Shown: positions 17,359 to 27,283 of the stretch, piece by piece
Layout of the letters: each line of letters opens with the position of its first letter
Position numbering within the stretch: position 1 is the first letter of the stretch
Assembly: GCA_013816585.1 (NCBI GenBank)
Contig: JACDEE010000013.1
Span: 1 to 64,000 of the forward strand
Source: Sphingosinicella sp.
GTDB taxonomy: Bacteria > Pseudomonadota > Alphaproteobacteria > Sphingomonadales > Sphingomonadaceae
DNA length: 64,000 bases
Reading direction: 5' to 3'
Program-made: the position numbers and the translations under genes
Notes under the pieces: generated by a model
Told to the model about the DNA's origin: nothing
The model's database searches: none
Seen by the model: only the letters and a program-made list of their open reading frames with translations

Positions 17359-19492
17359 GAAGCCCGACATTTCCGACTGGAAGGCTGCGGCTTCGAAGGA
17401 GTTGAAGGGCCGGGAAGCCATCTGGGAAACGCCGGAGGGCATCAGCGTCAAGCCGCTCTACACGGCGGAAGACGTCGCCGAAATTGACCCGGGCCTCCCC
17501 GGCTTCGCCCCGTTCACGCGTGGCCCTTATGTTTCCATGTATAGCGGGCGCCCCTGGACCATCCGCCAATATGCCGGTTTTTCCACGGCCGAGGATTCCA
17601 ACGCTTTTTACCGCCGCAATCTGGCAGCGGGGCAAAAAGGCCTTTCGGTGGCCTTCGATCTTGCCACCCATCGGGGGTATGATAGCGACCATCCGCGCGT
17701 CACCGGCGATGTCGGCAAGGCCGGCGTCGCGATCGATACTCTGGACGATATGAAGATATTGTTCGACGGCATCCCGCTCGACACCATGTCGGTATCGATG
17801 ACGATGAACGGCGCGGTGCTTCCGGTCCTGGCTTTCTACATCGTCGCCGCGGAGGAACAGGGCGTCGCCCAGGATCGGCTCGCTGGAACCATCCAGAACG
17901 ACATCCTGAAAGAGTTCGCAGTCCGCAACACCTATATCTATCCGCCCGAACCTTCGATGCGCATCGTCGCGGATATCATTGCCTACACCTCCGCGCACAT
18001 GCCGCGCTTCAACTCGATCTCGATCAGCGGCTATCATATGCAGGAAGCCGGCGCGACGGCCGTGCAGGAACTTGCCTTCACGCTTGCCGATGGCGCGGAA
18101 TATGTGCGCACCGCCATGGCCACGGGCCTCGACATCGACGCCTTCGCGCCGCGCCTCAGTTTCTTTTTCGCGATCGGCATGAATTTCTTCATGGAAGTCG
18201 CGAAGCTTCGCGCGGCGCGAATGCTCTGGCATCGCATCATGCACGATTTCGGTGCCCGTTCCGAAAAATCGAAGATGCTTCGTACGCACTGCCAGACGAG
18301 CGGCGTGTCGCTGACCGAGCAGGACCCGTATAACAACATCGTACGCACCACGATCGAGGCGATGGCCGCGACCTTGGGTGGAACCCAGTCGCTCCACACC
18401 AACAGTTTCGACGAAGCGATCGCGCTGCCCACCGACACCTCCGCCCGCATCGCGCGCAACACGCAGCTGATTCTTGCCGACGAAACCGGAATCGCCAATG
18501 TCGCCGATCCGCTCGGCGGCTCTTACTATGTCGAGGCTCTGACCAAAGAGCTCGCCGACAAGGCCTGGGCCCTGATCGAAGAGGTTGAGGCCATGGGCGG
18601 AATGACCAAAGCGGTCGCCGAAGGAATGCCCAAGCGCCGCATCGAGGAGGCTTCCGCCGCCCGCGCGGCGCGGGTCGATCGCGGCGAGGATGTGATCGTC
18701 GGGGTCAACCGTTACCGCCTGCAGGACGAGCCGCCGATCGACTTCCTGGAAGTCGATAACGCCCGCGTGCGCGCAGGCCAGGTGGCCCGGCTCGAAAAAG
18801 TCCGGTCCGGCCGCGATGACGCGGCCGCAAGGGCTGCGCTCGATGCACTTCGGGAAGGCGCGAAGGGCAAGGCCAATCTGCTCCAACTTTCGATCGAGGC
18901 GGCGCGGGCGCGCTGCACTTTGGGCGAAATATCCTCCGCCATGGAAGACGTGTTCGGCCGCTACGACACCGTGCCCGAACCGGTGAGCGGTATCTATGGC
19001 GGCGCGTATAAAGGCGATCCGCGCTGGGAACGGGCCGGCGAGGGCGTCGAAACGGTGGCGCGCCGGCTCGGCCGCCGCCCACGCATGCTGGTCGCGAAGA
19101 TGGGCCAGGATGGGCATGACCGCGGTGCCAATCTGGTCGCCTCCGCCTTTGCCGATCTCGGTTTCGAAGTTGTCCCCGGCCCCTTATTCCAGACCCCGGA
19201 GGAAAGCGCGCGCCTCGCGATCGAGCGCGATGTCGACATTGTCGGCGCTTCCAGCCTTGCGGCGGGGCACAAGACGTTGGTCCCCGAACTGATCGGGCAC
19301 TTACGCGATCTTGGCCGGGCCGACATCAAGGTGGTGGTGGGCGGGGTGATCCCGCCGCAGGATTATGAGATGCTGCGGCAGGCGGGCGCGCAGGCGATCT
19401 TCGGCCCCGGCACCAACCTAGTCGACGCGGCGGGCGAAGTATTGAAGCTGCTGGGCCACAATTTCCCCCCGTTGGAGGAGGCGGCGCAATGA
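17348..19492 (+). CDS. scpA: Methylmalonyl-CoA mutase (single-chain)
   Basis: This is the B12-dependent isomerase that makes succinyl-CoA from (R)-methylmalonyl-CoA. The 714-residue chain carries the TIM-barrel substrate domain (about 1-560, with [22 protein letters not shown] and HMQEAGATA) and the cobalamin domain (about 580-710) where [11 protein letters not shown] holds the lower axial ligand His590. GTG is the start; the upstream gene overlaps it. Because both domains sit in one chain, no small subunit is needed. Succinyl-CoA feeds the TCA cycle. Confidence 0.96.
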   Translation: MTIEKPDISDWKAAASKELKGREAIWETPEGISVKPLYTAEDVAEIDPGLPGFAPFTRGPYVSMYSGRPWTIRQYAGFSTAEDSNAFYRRNLAAGQKGLSVAFDLATHRGYDSDHPRVTGDVGKAGVAIDTLDDMKILFDGIPLDTMSVSMTMNGAVLPVLAFYIVAAEEQGVAQDRLAGTIQNDILKEFAVRNTYIYPPEPSMRIVADIIAYTSAHMPRFNSISISGYHMQEAGATAVQELAFTLADGAEYVRTAMATGLDIDAFAPRLSFFFAIGMNFFMEVAKLRAARMLWHRIMHDFGARSEKSKMLRTHCQTSGVSLTEQDPYNNIVRTTIEAMAATLGGTQSLHTNSFDEAIALPTDTSARIARNTQLILADETGIANVADPLGGSYYVEALTKELADKAWALIEEVEAMGGMTKAVAEGMPKRRIEEASAARAARVDRGEDVIVGVNRYRLQDEPPIDFLEVDNARVRAGQVARLEKVRSGRDDAAARAALDALREGAKGKANLLQLSIEAARARCTLGEISSAMEDVFGRYDTVPEPVSGIYGGAYKGDPRWERAGEGVETVARRLGRRPRMLVAKMGQDGHDRGANLVASAFADLGFEVVPGPLFQTPEESARLAIERDVDIVGASSLAAGHKTLVPELIGHLRDLGRADIKVVVGGVIPPQDYEMLRQAGAQAIFGPGTNLVDAAGEVLKLLGHNFPPLEEAAQ

Positions 19493-20478
19493 TCCGCACA
19501 AACTGGACGCGTGACGAAATCGCCGGGCTCTTCGAGCTCCCATTCCTGGACCTGTTGTTCCAGGCGCAGCAGGTACATCGCGCGCATCACGCGGCCAACG
19601 AAGTGCAGCTTTCGACTTTGTTGTCGATCAAGACCGGCGGATGTCCGGAGAATTGCGGCTATTGCAGCCAGTCCGCCTTCGCAAAATCGGGACTCAAGGC
19701 CGAGAAACTGATGGATACGCAAGCGGTCCTGGCCGCGGCTGCCGAGGCCAAGGCATCGGGCTCCGCGCGTTTCTGCATGGGCGCGGCGTGGCGGGAGCCC
19801 AAGGACCGCGACATGGGCGAACTTTGCGCCATGGTCGCCGGGGTCAAAACGATGGGTCTCGAAACCTGCATGACATTGGGCATGTTGACCGACGAACAAG
19901 CGGATCGCCTGGCCGAGGCGGGCCTCGATTATTACAATCACAATCTCGACAGCTCGCCCGAATATTATGCTGATATAATCACCACCCGCACCTGGGACGA
20001 CCGGCTCGATACGCTGGAACGCGTGCGCCGTTCGGGAATGTCGGTCTGTTGCGGCGGCATCGTCGGCATGGGCGAGAGTCGCGAAGACCGGGTCGGATTT
20101 CTGCACGCGCTCGCCACGCTTCCTTCCCACCCGGAAAGCGTACCGATAAACGCGTTGGTGCCGATCCGGGGGACGTCGCTTGGCGACCGTCTGCTGGCGG
20201 AGCGGGAGAGCAAGATCGACGATATCGAATTCGTCCGCACGGTGGCGGTCGCCCGCATCACCATGCCGCGCTCGATCGTTCGCCTGTCGGCCTGCCGCGA
20301 AAGCATGAACGAAAGTACCCAGGCGCTCTGTTTCCTGGCCGGCGCCAATTCGATCTTCACCGGTGACAAATTGCTCACCACCGGCAATGTCGGCGCGAAT
20401 GCCGACGCTTCCTTGTTCGAAAAACTGGGGCTTCATCCGATGAGCAGCCCGGAACCCGCGCGGGTGGCGGCGGAATGA
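19489..20478 (+). CDS. bioB: Biotin synthase BioB
   Basis: BioB is the radical SAM sulfur-inserting enzyme that converts dethiobiotin to biotin. The radical SAM cluster is C52-x3-C56-x2-C59 ([12 protein letters not shown]), and the later [13 protein letters not shown] and RLSACRESM blocks, with the Arg ligand of the 2Fe-2S cluster, are present. At 329 residues the length is normal. It overlaps the mutase stop as ATGA and sits directly before pccA, the gene of a biotin-carrying enzyme, an unusual but sensible position, since no other biotin genes are in the window. Confidence 0.95.
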   Translation: MIRTNWTRDEIAGLFELPFLDLLFQAQQVHRAHHAANEVQLSTLLSIKTGGCPENCGYCSQSAFAKSGLKAEKLMDTQAVLAAAAEAKASGSARFCMGAAWREPKDRDMGELCAMVAGVKTMGLETCMTLGMLTDEQADRLAEAGLDYYNHNLDSSPEYYADIITTRTWDDRLDTLERVRRSGMSVCCGGIVGMGESREDRVGFLHALATLPSHPESVPINALVPIRGTSLGDRLLAERESKIDDIEFVRTVAVARITMPRSIVRLSACRESMNESTQALCFLAGANSIFTGDKLLTTGNVGANADASLFEKLGLHPMSSPEPARVAAE

Positions 20479-20502
20479 CAAGGGCGAGGCGGTTCGCGCC
20501 AT

Positions 20503-20553
20503 CCAGAATTCGAGATTTGCCAGAATTCGAGATTTGCCAGAATTCGAGATTTG
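20503..20553 (+). repeat. Three perfect tandem copies of a 17-bp sequence
   Basis: The unit CCAGAATTCGAGATTTG is repeated three times without mismatch in the gap between bioB and pccA. The last copy ends 13 bases before the pccA start codon. Each copy contains an EcoRI-like GAATTC palindrome. Repeats of this kind change copy number by slippage, and the position would place them in the 5' leader of pccA. Confidence 0.9.
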
Positions 20554-20566
20554 AAAGTGATGGTCG

Positions 20567-22543
20567 ATGTTCACTAAAATTCTGATCGCCAATCGCGGCG
20601 AGATCGCCTGCCGCGTGATCCGCACCGCGAAGAAGATGGGCATTAAAACCGTGGCGGTTTATTCAGACGCCGATGCGCGGGCGCCGCATGTGCGCATGGC
20701 GGATGAGGCGGTGAATATCGGCCCCGCGCCCGCGTCGGAAAGCTATCTCGTCGCCGAAAAGATCATCGAGGCATGCAAGGCAACCGGGGCTGAAGCGGTG
20801 CATCCGGGATATGGCTTCCTTTCCGAACGCGAAAGCTTCGCGAGGGCGCTGGCCGAGGGGAAAATTGCCTTCATCGGCCCCCCTCCCGAGGCGATCGCCG
20901 CCATGGGCGACAAGATCGAATCCAAGAAGCTCGCGCTCGCGGCGGGTGTTTCAGTCGTGCCCGGTTTCATCGGTGAGATCAGGGACACCGATCATGCCGT
21001 CGAAATTGCCAACGGCATCACTTATCCGGTGATGATGAAGGCGTCGGCGGGCGGCGGCGGCAAGGGGATGCGCCTTGCTTATTCCGAAAAGGATGTGCGC
21101 GAGACTTTCGAAAGCGTGAAGCGCGAAGGCCTTGCCAGCTTCGGCGACGACCGCGTCTTCATCGAAAAGTTCGTGGAAAGCCCGCGCCATATCGAAATCC
21201 AGCTGCTCGGCGATCAGCATGGCAACATGGTCTATCTGGGCGAGCGCGAATGTTCGGTGCAGCGCCGCCACCAGAAAGTGGTGGAAGAAGCGCCATCGCC
21301 CTTCGTCACGCCGGAAATGCGCAAGGCGATGGGCGAGCAGGCGGTCGCGCTGGCGCAGGCGGTCGGTTATTTTTCGGCGGGAACGGTCGAATTCATCGCG
21401 GGCGCGGACCGCAGCTTCTACTTCCTCGAAATGAATACCCGCCTGCAGGTGGAGCATCCGGTGACCGAGCAAGTCACCGGCCTCGACCTGGTCGAACAAA
21501 TGATCCGCGTCGCCGCCGGCGAGAAACTGGGTTTTGCTCAAGCGGATGTGAAATTGAGCGGCTGGGCCGTGGAGAACCGCGTATATGCGGAAGATCCCTA
21601 TCGCGGCTTCCTCCCCTCCACGGGACGCCTGGTGCGCTATCGCCCGCCGGTCGAACGCGAAGGCGTGCGGGTCGACGACGGCGCGACCGAAGGCGGCGAA
21701 GTGTCGATGTTCTACGATCCTATGATCGCCAAGTTGATCACGTATGGCGCGACGCGCGAAGAGGCGATCGACCGTCAGATCGAAGCCTTGGATGCTTTCG
21801 CCATTGACGGCATCGGGCACAATCTGGATTTCCTTTCGGCGCTGATGCAGCATCCTCGTTTCCGCGCGGGCGAGCTCACCACTGGGTTTATTGCCGAAGA
21901 ATATCCCGAAGGTTTTCAGGGCGCGCCGGCGGACTTGCCCCTGAAGCGCAAGCTGGCCGCACTTGGCGCGTTGGTCGCGACGACCGAGGCCGAACGGGCG
22001 CGTCATATCGACCATCAATTGGGCGCGCCGCTGGAGGCACCCACTTCATGGGTCGCCCGGATCGATGGCCAGGATTTCGAGGTCGAAGTTGCCGGTGAAA
22101 GCATCAAAGTCGGCGATGCCGACCTCACTGTCGACGCCGGCTATGGACCCGGCAACACGATCATCGAAGCGATGATCGACGGCGAAATCCTGATCGTGAA
22201 GGTCGAGCGCAAGGGGTCGTCCTGGCTGTTCACCACCCGCGGTGCCCGCCACAGGGTCCGGGTGCTCGATCCGCGCATCGCAGAGCTTGCCGGGCACATG
22301 ATCGAGAAAGTGCCGCCGGACCTTTCCCGCTTCCTGCTTTGCCCGATGCCGGGGTTGCTGACCGCGCTGCACGTACAGCAAGGCGATCGGGTCGAGGCAG
22401 GGCAGCCGCTGGCGGTCGTCGAGGCGATGAAAATGGAAAATATCCTGCGCGCCGAAAAAGCGGGTCTGGTGAAGGCGGTCGAGGCGAAGCCCGGCGAAAG
22501 CCTTGCCGTCGATGCGGTCATCCTGGAGTTCGAAGTCGGCTAG
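20567..22543 (+). CDS. pccA: Propionyl-CoA carboxylase, alpha (biotin-containing) subunit
   Basis: PccA carries out the ATP-dependent carboxylation of biotin. The 658-residue chain has the biotin carboxylase ATP-grasp domain (about 1-450, with GYGFLSER, GGGGKGMR, the catalytic EKFVESPRHIEIQ and EMNTRLQVEHPVTE), a linker and the C-terminal biotinyl domain where K622 of EAMKMEN is biotinylated, 36 residues from the end as expected. It is separated from bioB by the 17-bp repeats and together with pccB forms a functional carboxylase. Confidence 0.95.
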   Translation: MFTKILIANRGEIACRVIRTAKKMGIKTVAVYSDADARAPHVRMADEAVNIGPAPASESYLVAEKIIEACKATGAEAVHPGYGFLSERESFARALAEGKIAFIGPPPEAIAAMGDKIESKKLALAAGVSVVPGFIGEIRDTDHAVEIANGITYPVMMKASAGGGGKGMRLAYSEKDVRETFESVKREGLASFGDDRVFIEKFVESPRHIEIQLLGDQHGNMVYLGERECSVQRRHQKVVEEAPSPFVTPEMRKAMGEQAVALAQAVGYFSAGTVEFIAGADRSFYFLEMNTRLQVEHPVTEQVTGLDLVEQMIRVAAGEKLGFAQADVKLSGWAVENRVYAEDPYRGFLPSTGRLVRYRPPVEREGVRVDDGATEGGEVSMFYDPMIAKLITYGATREEAIDRQIEALDAFAIDGIGHNLDFLSALMQHPRFRAGELTTGFIAEEYPEGFQGAPADLPLKRKLAALGALVATTEAERARHIDHQLGAPLEAPTSWVARIDGQDFEVEVAGESIKVGDADLTVDAGYGPGNTIIEAMIDGEILIVKVERKGSSWLFTTRGARHRVRVLDPRIAELAGHMIEKVPPDLSRFLLCPMPGLLTALHVQQGDRVEAGQPLAVVEAMKMENILRAEKAGLVKAVEAKPGESLAVDAVILEFEVG

Positions 22544-22601
22544 GCTTTCCTTGCCCCGCCCAATGCGGTTATGACCCGCCCCCCATCTTCAGGAGCGAGC
22601 C

Positions 22602-23903
22602 ATGTCCGTCCTTCCGCGCTCGCGTTTCAGCCCGGCGATCGCTTTCATCTTCGTGACGGCGGTGCTGGACGTGATGGCGGTCGGGATCATCATCCCGGTC
22701 TTGCCTATCCTGATCGAGCAGTTCACCGGGTCGAACGCCCAGGCCGGGGTTTATAACGGCCTGTTCGTAGCCTTGTGGGCGGGAATGCAATTCATTTTCT
22801 CGCCGATCATCGGCTCGCTTTCGGACCGCTACGGCCGGCGGCCGGTAATCCTGATTTCCTGCGCGGGTCTTGCCGCCGACTTCGTATTGATGGCGGTGGC
22901 GCCGAGCCTCTGGTGGCTCGCCTTGGGCCGCATTCTGGGCGGGATCACTTCGTCCAGCTTTACCACCGTCTTTGCCTATATGGCGGACATTACCGAACCG
23001 GAAAAACGCGCCAGGGCCTATGGTCTGGTCGGCGCAGCGTTCAGTGCGGGTTTCGTCCTTGGCCCGCTGATCGGCGGCGTGCTCGGCGAATGGGGGCCGC
23101 GCGTTCCTTTCTGGGGCGCCGCATGCCTCAGCGGGCTGGCCTTTCTCTACGGCCTGTTCGTGCTTCCGGAATCTTTGGCCGCTGAAAAGAGGATGGCGTT
23201 TTCCTGGAGCCGGGCCAATCCTTTCGGCGCATTCCGGCTGCTCCGTTCGCATTCGGAACTGACGGGGCTCAGCCTGGTCAATTTCCTGCTCTATTTCGCT
23301 CACCACATCTTTTCGGCCGTGTTCGTCCTCTACGCGGCCTATCGTTATGGCTGGACGGCGTTTGAGGTCGGCCTCCTGCTGGCGCTGGTCGGCGCGCTCG
23401 ACATGATGGTTCAGGGACTCTTGGTCGGCCCCGTCGTCAAGAAATGGGGCGACCGGCGGACGATGGTGTTCGGTCTGCTCGCCGGCGCCGTGGGCATTGC
23501 CTGCATGGGCCTTGCGACCAATGCATGGCTGTTCACGCTGGCGATGTTCCCCAACGCCTTATGGGGGATGGCGATGCCCACCATCCAGTCGCTGATGACC
23601 CAGCGTGTCTCGGAAAGCGAACAGGGCCAGCTGCAGGGGGCGAACATGAGCGTCGCGAGCATTGCAGGGATCGCTTCGCCGCTTTTCTTCGGGTGGGTCT
23701 ATTCACGCTCGGTCGGCGAGAATTCGGGGCTCGACATGCCTGGCCTTTCCTTCCTGATCGCGGCCGCGATCCTGCTCGCCGGGGCTTTGATCGGCCGGGT
23801 GGTCGGCCGCCGCGCCGACCGCGCCGATGCGAGGGAAAGCGCACGGAAACGAGTGGCCGAACAGCCACAGGCAGACGGCAGCGGTTTCGGCAGCGAAACT
23901 TAA
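22602..23903 (+). CDS. MFS transporter, TetA/multidrug (DHA1) type
   Basis: A 433-residue twelve-helix major facilitator. Motif A, GSLSDRYGRRP, lies between helices 2 and 3 and motif C, GxxxGPxxGG (FVLGPLIGGVLGE), in helix 5, features of drug:H+ antiporters of the 12-TM family. It resembles tetracycline exporters of Gram-negatives, but that substrate is not shown. The start has AGGAG eight bases upstream. The C-terminus is Arg/Ala-rich and polar. It is monocistronic or read with the MipA-like gene 24 bases downstream. Confidence 0.87.
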   Translation: MSVLPRSRFSPAIAFIFVTAVLDVMAVGIIIPVLPILIEQFTGSNAQAGVYNGLFVALWAGMQFIFSPIIGSLSDRYGRRPVILISCAGLAADFVLMAVAPSLWWLALGRILGGITSSSFTTVFAYMADITEPEKRARAYGLVGAAFSAGFVLGPLIGGVLGEWGPRVPFWGAACLSGLAFLYGLFVLPESLAAEKRMAFSWSRANPFGAFRLLRSHSELTGLSLVNFLLYFAHHIFSAVFVLYAAYRYGWTAFEVGLLLALVGALDMMVQGLLVGPVVKKWGDRRTMVFGLLAGAVGIACMGLATNAWLFTLAMFPNALWGMAMPTIQSLMTQRVSESEQGQLQGANMSVASIAGIASPLFFGWVYSRSVGENSGLDMPGLSFLIAAAILLAGALIGRVVGRRADRADARESARKRVAEQPQADGSGFGSET

Positions 23904-23927
23904 TCGGCGGCGGGCCGTTCCCGTTCC

Positions 23928-24725
23928 ATGACAGCCACACGCCTTCTCCGCCCCGCCGCGCTTGCCGCGACCCTTTTTTTGGCTTCCGGCCCCGCCGCGG
24001 CCCAGGACAAGGAGGCGAAGGGCTGGACCGTCGAAATCGGCCCCGGCGGCTATTTTAAGCCGCAATTCCCGGGTGCGAAAGATCTGAAGCTCCGCCCATG
24101 GCCGGTGATCGACGTATACCGCACGGAGCGCGGGCCAAGTTTCGAAACGCCGGACGAAGGTTTCGGATTCAGCATCATCGGCAACGATTCGTTTCGCGTC
24201 GGCCCTGCGCTCCAGTTTGATGGCGGACGCAACGAAGAGGACGCCATTCCCGGAATAGGCGATGTGAAGACCAGCATCGAGGGCGGCGCCTTCGTCGAGG
24301 CCTATGTCGGCCCCCAGTTCCGCCTGAGAGGTGAGGTGCGTAAGGGGTTTGGCGGCCACAAGGGCGTGGTCGGCGATATCGGTGCGGACTTCATCATGGG
24401 AAGCCCGGAGGCATTACAGTTTTCGATCGGCCCGCGCGCGCGTATCGCTAGTGCCCGCTACGTCCGCGCCTTCTTTGGAGTGAATCCGGCGCAATCCGCT
24501 TTGACCGGACTTCCTGTCTATGATGCCGATGGCGGGCTGCACAGCGCAGGAGCGCTGGCCTTCGCCAAATACCGGCTGGGCAAAAGCTGGGGTGTCCAGG
24601 GCTATGGGCGCTATGATCGCCTGCTAGGCGACGCGAAGGATTCCCCGCTCGTCTTGAGCGATGTCGGGTCGCGCAATCAATATGAAGTTGGTTTCGGCCT
24701 ATCGTATCGGTTCAATGTTCGTTGA
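23928..24725 (+). CDS. MipA/OmpV-family outer membrane protein
   Basis: A 265-residue outer membrane beta-barrel. The signal peptide ends near residue 25 (PAAAQ). The start of the mature part, WTVEIGPGGYFKPQFPGAKD, and the alternating strands ending in YEVGFGLSYRFNVR (aromatic C-terminus for BAM recognition) match the MipA/OmpV family, which scaffolds MltA-PBP1B in some species and is linked to antibiotic response in others. In this genus the role is not known. Confidence 0.86.
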   Translation: MTATRLLRPAALAATLFLASGPAAAQDKEAKGWTVEIGPGGYFKPQFPGAKDLKLRPWPVIDVYRTERGPSFETPDEGFGFSIIGNDSFRVGPALQFDGGRNEEDAIPGIGDVKTSIEGGAFVEAYVGPQFRLRGEVRKGFGGHKGVVGDIGADFIMGSPEALQFSIGPRARIASARYVRAFFGVNPAQSALTGLPVYDADGGLHSAGALAFAKYRLGKSWGVQGYGRYDRLLGDAKDSPLVLSDVGSRNQYEVGFGLSYRFNVR

Positions 24726-25154
24726 AATAAAACTGATTTCGACCATCTCTTATATCCCTTAATTTCGGAACGGCGCCGGAGTTAACCTGGTTGGGGCGGA
24801 CCTGTCACTGGCCGCGCGCGACGCGAACTGGAAGACGATGTGACTTCCCATGGGCTTGCTTGCCCTTGCCAGGCCGTGTGGCCTCAGGCGCGATGAAGTC
24901 CATGTCGATGCCCGCCGGACATCACGGGCGCCAACAATCGCCTTAAAAAATAGGGCGCAGGCGGAATGGCCCGCTCCCCATTTATTTTCCCCTACCGGGC
25001 CAAGCGAGTTAGCCAATTTCCCCAAAATCCGTTAGATTTGCACGACATATCGCGCTGCCGTGTCCGGCAGCCTCGCCGCCCTCCGATCGGTATGGGGGAA
25101 CAGCAGCGCCTCGCCATCGTTGCCCCATTACAGATTTGGATGATGGAGATTTCA
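24726..25154. other. Intergenic region with a stress promoter at its end
   Basis: 429 bases without a supported gene. Short plus-strand frames start here but only the last, from 25155, has a ribosome site. A weaker relative of the EcfG box (GGAAC at 24767, then GGTT after 17 bases) lies near its left end, and an exact one lies near its right end (25097-25121). Nothing else was recognised. Confidence 0.5.
25097..25121 (+). promoter_or_regulatory. EcfG-type general stress promoter upstream of a Lys-rich membrane protein
   Basis: GGAAC at 25097-25101 and CGTT at 25118-25121 with a 16-base spacer match the EcfG consensus exactly. The start codon of the next gene is 33 bases further, leaving a normal short leader that holds a GGAG ribosome site. 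Confidence 0.75.
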
Positions 25155-25604
25155 ATGTCGCATATTCCCAATTCGGCGATGCCTCATGCGGGCCCCGACC
25201 TGGACAAGGAAGATGAAGCGACCGACCGCAATTCGCTTTACGAGCGCGCTGGCCGTGCGGCCGAAAAGGCGCGCGAGAATCCCAGGACCAGCATCGCCGC
25301 GGGCGCCGCCATGATCGTGGGCGCCATAGCCGCCGCAGCCATCCCGTTCATTCGTTCGCGCAACAAGACCGAAACCAAAAACGCTCCCGCCAGGAAACAG
25401 CCCGGCACCAAAAAGCAGCCCGTCACTGCCAAGCGGGCTGGATCGGGCCCGGCGGCGAACAAGAGTGCAGCTTCTCCCAAGGCGTCGGCCAGGAAGTCCG
25501 CCAGCACCAGTGGGTCGAAAAAGCCTGACACTGGCACCGGAATCGGAACTGGCCGGGCAAAAAAATCAGGCACTGGCACCAGCAAGGCCAGAGCGAAAAA
25601 ATAG
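25155..25604 (+). CDS. Small membrane-anchored protein with a Lys/Ser/Ala-rich cationic tail (149 aa)
   Basis: I do not recognise a family. The layout is clear: a polar N-terminus (1-45), one hydrophobic segment (about 46-67, AAGAAMIVGAIAAAA), then an 80-residue low-complexity tail rich in Lys, Ser, Ala, Gly and Pro with many KK, SKK and TKK pairs, similar in composition to histone H1-like tails. The tail would carry a strong positive charge and could bind DNA, polyphosphate or acidic lipids. GGAG is six bases upstream of the chosen ATG; an alternative in-frame ATG is 12 bases earlier. An exact EcfG promoter precedes it, which suggests a general stress response protein. Confidence 0.7.
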   Translation: MSHIPNSAMPHAGPDLDKEDEATDRNSLYERAGRAAEKARENPRTSIAAGAAMIVGAIAAAAIPFIRSRNKTETKNAPARKQPGTKKQPVTAKRAGSGPAANKSAASPKASARKSASTSGSKKPDTGTGIGTGRAKKSGTGTSKARAKK

Positions 25605-25623
25605 CAGTGGCATGTTTCGAGGC

Positions 25624-25647
25624 GACTTGTTTGTACTCGAACAAGTC
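25624..25647. other. 8-bp dyad GACTTGTT/AACAAGTC
   Basis: The two arms are separated by eight bases. The element lies 20 bases after the stop of the Lys-rich protein gene and about 180 bases before the L,D-transpeptidase gene. It lacks the T-tract of an intrinsic terminator and is equally consistent with an operator. Confidence 0.4.
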
Positions 25648-25825
25648 CTTCTCGCAAATGTCGTAAATGGTCTTCATGATCGGCGCGAGTGATTTCGCCG
25701 CCAACTTACCGATGCATATTTCAGTTACTTTGCATCACGCGCCAGAGCTTTGCGTCGAATCGCATTTCGCGTGGAGCTTTTGCTACTTTAGTGCGTTGTC
25801 AATTAAAGTTATTAAGGTAATTGAA

Positions 25826-27178
25826 GTGACAGCGCGTTTCGTGAAATTCAGCTTGAGTGTGGCGATGCTTCCACTGTTGGGAATTGCGGTTCCCTCGGCG
25901 GCGAATGCGCAGGCCAACTCTTCGCTGGCAACGGCGCTGGGATCTGCGCCGAGCAGCGATCTGGAGGCCTTTTACGGCAGCCGTAATTACCGGCCCTTGT
26001 GGATCCAGGACGGTTTCGTCATTTCAGAGGCGGAGCAATTATTGGACATATTGCGGCGCGCCGATCTGGACGGAATGGAATCGGGGCCTGAACTCGCCCA
26101 TCGGCTGGAAGACACAATCGAAAATGCCCGCTCGGGCGATCCGGCGCAGCTTCGAAGAGTCGATTTGCAATTGTCGAACGCCTGGGTCGATTATGTGCAG
26201 ACCTTGAGGCGTCCGGTGGACGTCGGAATGGTGTTCCTCGACCGTTCCCTGGCCCCGTCGGCGCCATCGGGATCTGAGATATTGCGAAACCTGGCCGATG
26301 CGCCATCTCGCGGGCGGCACCTGGAGGAAGTTTCGAGCCTCAACCCGCTCTACAGCGAGCTTCGCGAAGGACTGGCGTCCATCCGGCAAAATCCGCAAGG
26401 CCGTTCCCCGGACGCCGAACAGCGGCTGCTGATCAACATGGACCGGGCGCGGGCATTGCCGGCCGGGCGCCAGGGGAAATACATATTGGTCGATGCGGCC
26501 ACCCAGCGGCTCTGGATGTATGAAGACGGACAGGTGCGTGACAGCATGCGGGTGATTGTCGGCAAGCCCGACGAACAGACCCCCATGCTGGCCGGCGTCA
26601 TCCGCTATTCCGTGCTCAATCCCTATTGGAACGTGCCTGTCGATCTCGCCCGCAAACGGGTCGCTCCCGCGGTTCTGAAGGAAGGGTTGGGATATCTTCA
26701 GACCAAGCGATACGAAATACTTTCCGACTGGACTGAAAATGCCCGGGTGATCGACCCGGAAACAGTGGATTGGGAAGCGGTCGCCTCCGGCCGAACGGAA
26801 CTGAGGGTCCGGCAATTGCCTGGCGCGGGCAATTCCATGGGCGATATGAAATTTGCCTTTCCCAACGATTATGGCGTCTTTCTGCACGACACTCCCGACA
26901 AGCAGCTTTTCTCGCAGGCCGACCGAAGCCTCAGCTCGGGATGCGTGAGGGTTGAAGACGCCGCCCGGCTAGCCCGGTGGATGTTCGGAACGGCGCCGCG
27001 GGTGAGTTCTTCCAGTCCCGAACAAAAGGTGGCGCTCGCCGAACCAGTGCCGGTCTATATCACCTATCTCACCGCCGGGTGGGACGGCGAAAAACTGGCG
27101 CTTCGCCGCGATTTTTATGGCCGCGACAAGGCGCCGAAGCAGCTTTTCGCATCCAACCTCAGCGCCACCGCCGAATGA
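25826..27178 (+). CDS. Secreted L,D-transpeptidase (YkuD domain, YcbB-like)
   Basis: The enzyme links or anchors peptidoglycan stem peptides through meso-DAP (3,3 cross-links or lipoprotein attachment). The GTG start yields a 450-residue protein with a signal peptide at 1-28, a peptidoglycan-binding-like helical domain (LDILRRADLDGME, about 90-110) and the YkuD domain with its catalytic motif FLHDTP...SSGCVRV, in which the Cys is the nucleophile. The three-domain size matches the YcbB group. An earlier ATG at 25667 would add 53 residues ahead of the signal peptide and is rejected for that reason. Confidence 0.87.
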   Translation: MTARFVKFSLSVAMLPLLGIAVPSAANAQANSSLATALGSAPSSDLEAFYGSRNYRPLWIQDGFVISEAEQLLDILRRADLDGMESGPELAHRLEDTIENARSGDPAQLRRVDLQLSNAWVDYVQTLRRPVDVGMVFLDRSLAPSAPSGSEILRNLADAPSRGRHLEEVSSLNPLYSELREGLASIRQNPQGRSPDAEQRLLINMDRARALPAGRQGKYILVDAATQRLWMYEDGQVRDSMRVIVGKPDEQTPMLAGVIRYSVLNPYWNVPVDLARKRVAPAVLKEGLGYLQTKRYEILSDWTENARVIDPETVDWEAVASGRTELRVRQLPGAGNSMGDMKFAFPNDYGVFLHDTPDKQLFSQADRSLSSGCVRVEDAARLARWMFGTAPRVSSSSPEQKVALAEPVPVYITYLTAGWDGEKLALRRDFYGRDKAPKQLFASNLSATAE

Positions 27179-27229
27179 AGTCCCCGGCGCCGGCGGTTCC
27201 AAAATTTACATCAATGACGTTGTGATACC

Positions 27230-27254
27230 GGAACCACCGGCGCGCGGGCTCGTT
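27230..27254 (+). promoter_or_regulatory. EcfG-type general stress promoter upstream of a small secreted protein
   Basis: GGAAC at 27230-27234 and CGTT at 27251-27254 with a 16-base spacer. The start codon of the small secreted protein is 30 bases downstream with AGGAGG between. This is the best-formed of the four sites found. Confidence 0.8.
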
Positions 27255-27283
27255 AGCGCCAGGGGACCACAGGAGGATGCTCG

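Noticed and set aside
17066-19117. A 683-codon minus-strand frame opposite the methylmalonyl-CoA mutase gene
   Set aside because: Antisense to a fully recognised enzyme, no domain and no ribosome site.
20501-20560. CRISPR-like repeat between bioB and pccA
   Set aside because: The 17-bp units are directly adjacent without spacers, which is a simple tandem repeat.
24767-24792. Further EcfG-like box (GGAAC-N17-GGTT)
   Set aside because: The -10 element has a mismatch and no gene starts within 360 bases, so it is not counted with the four exact sites.
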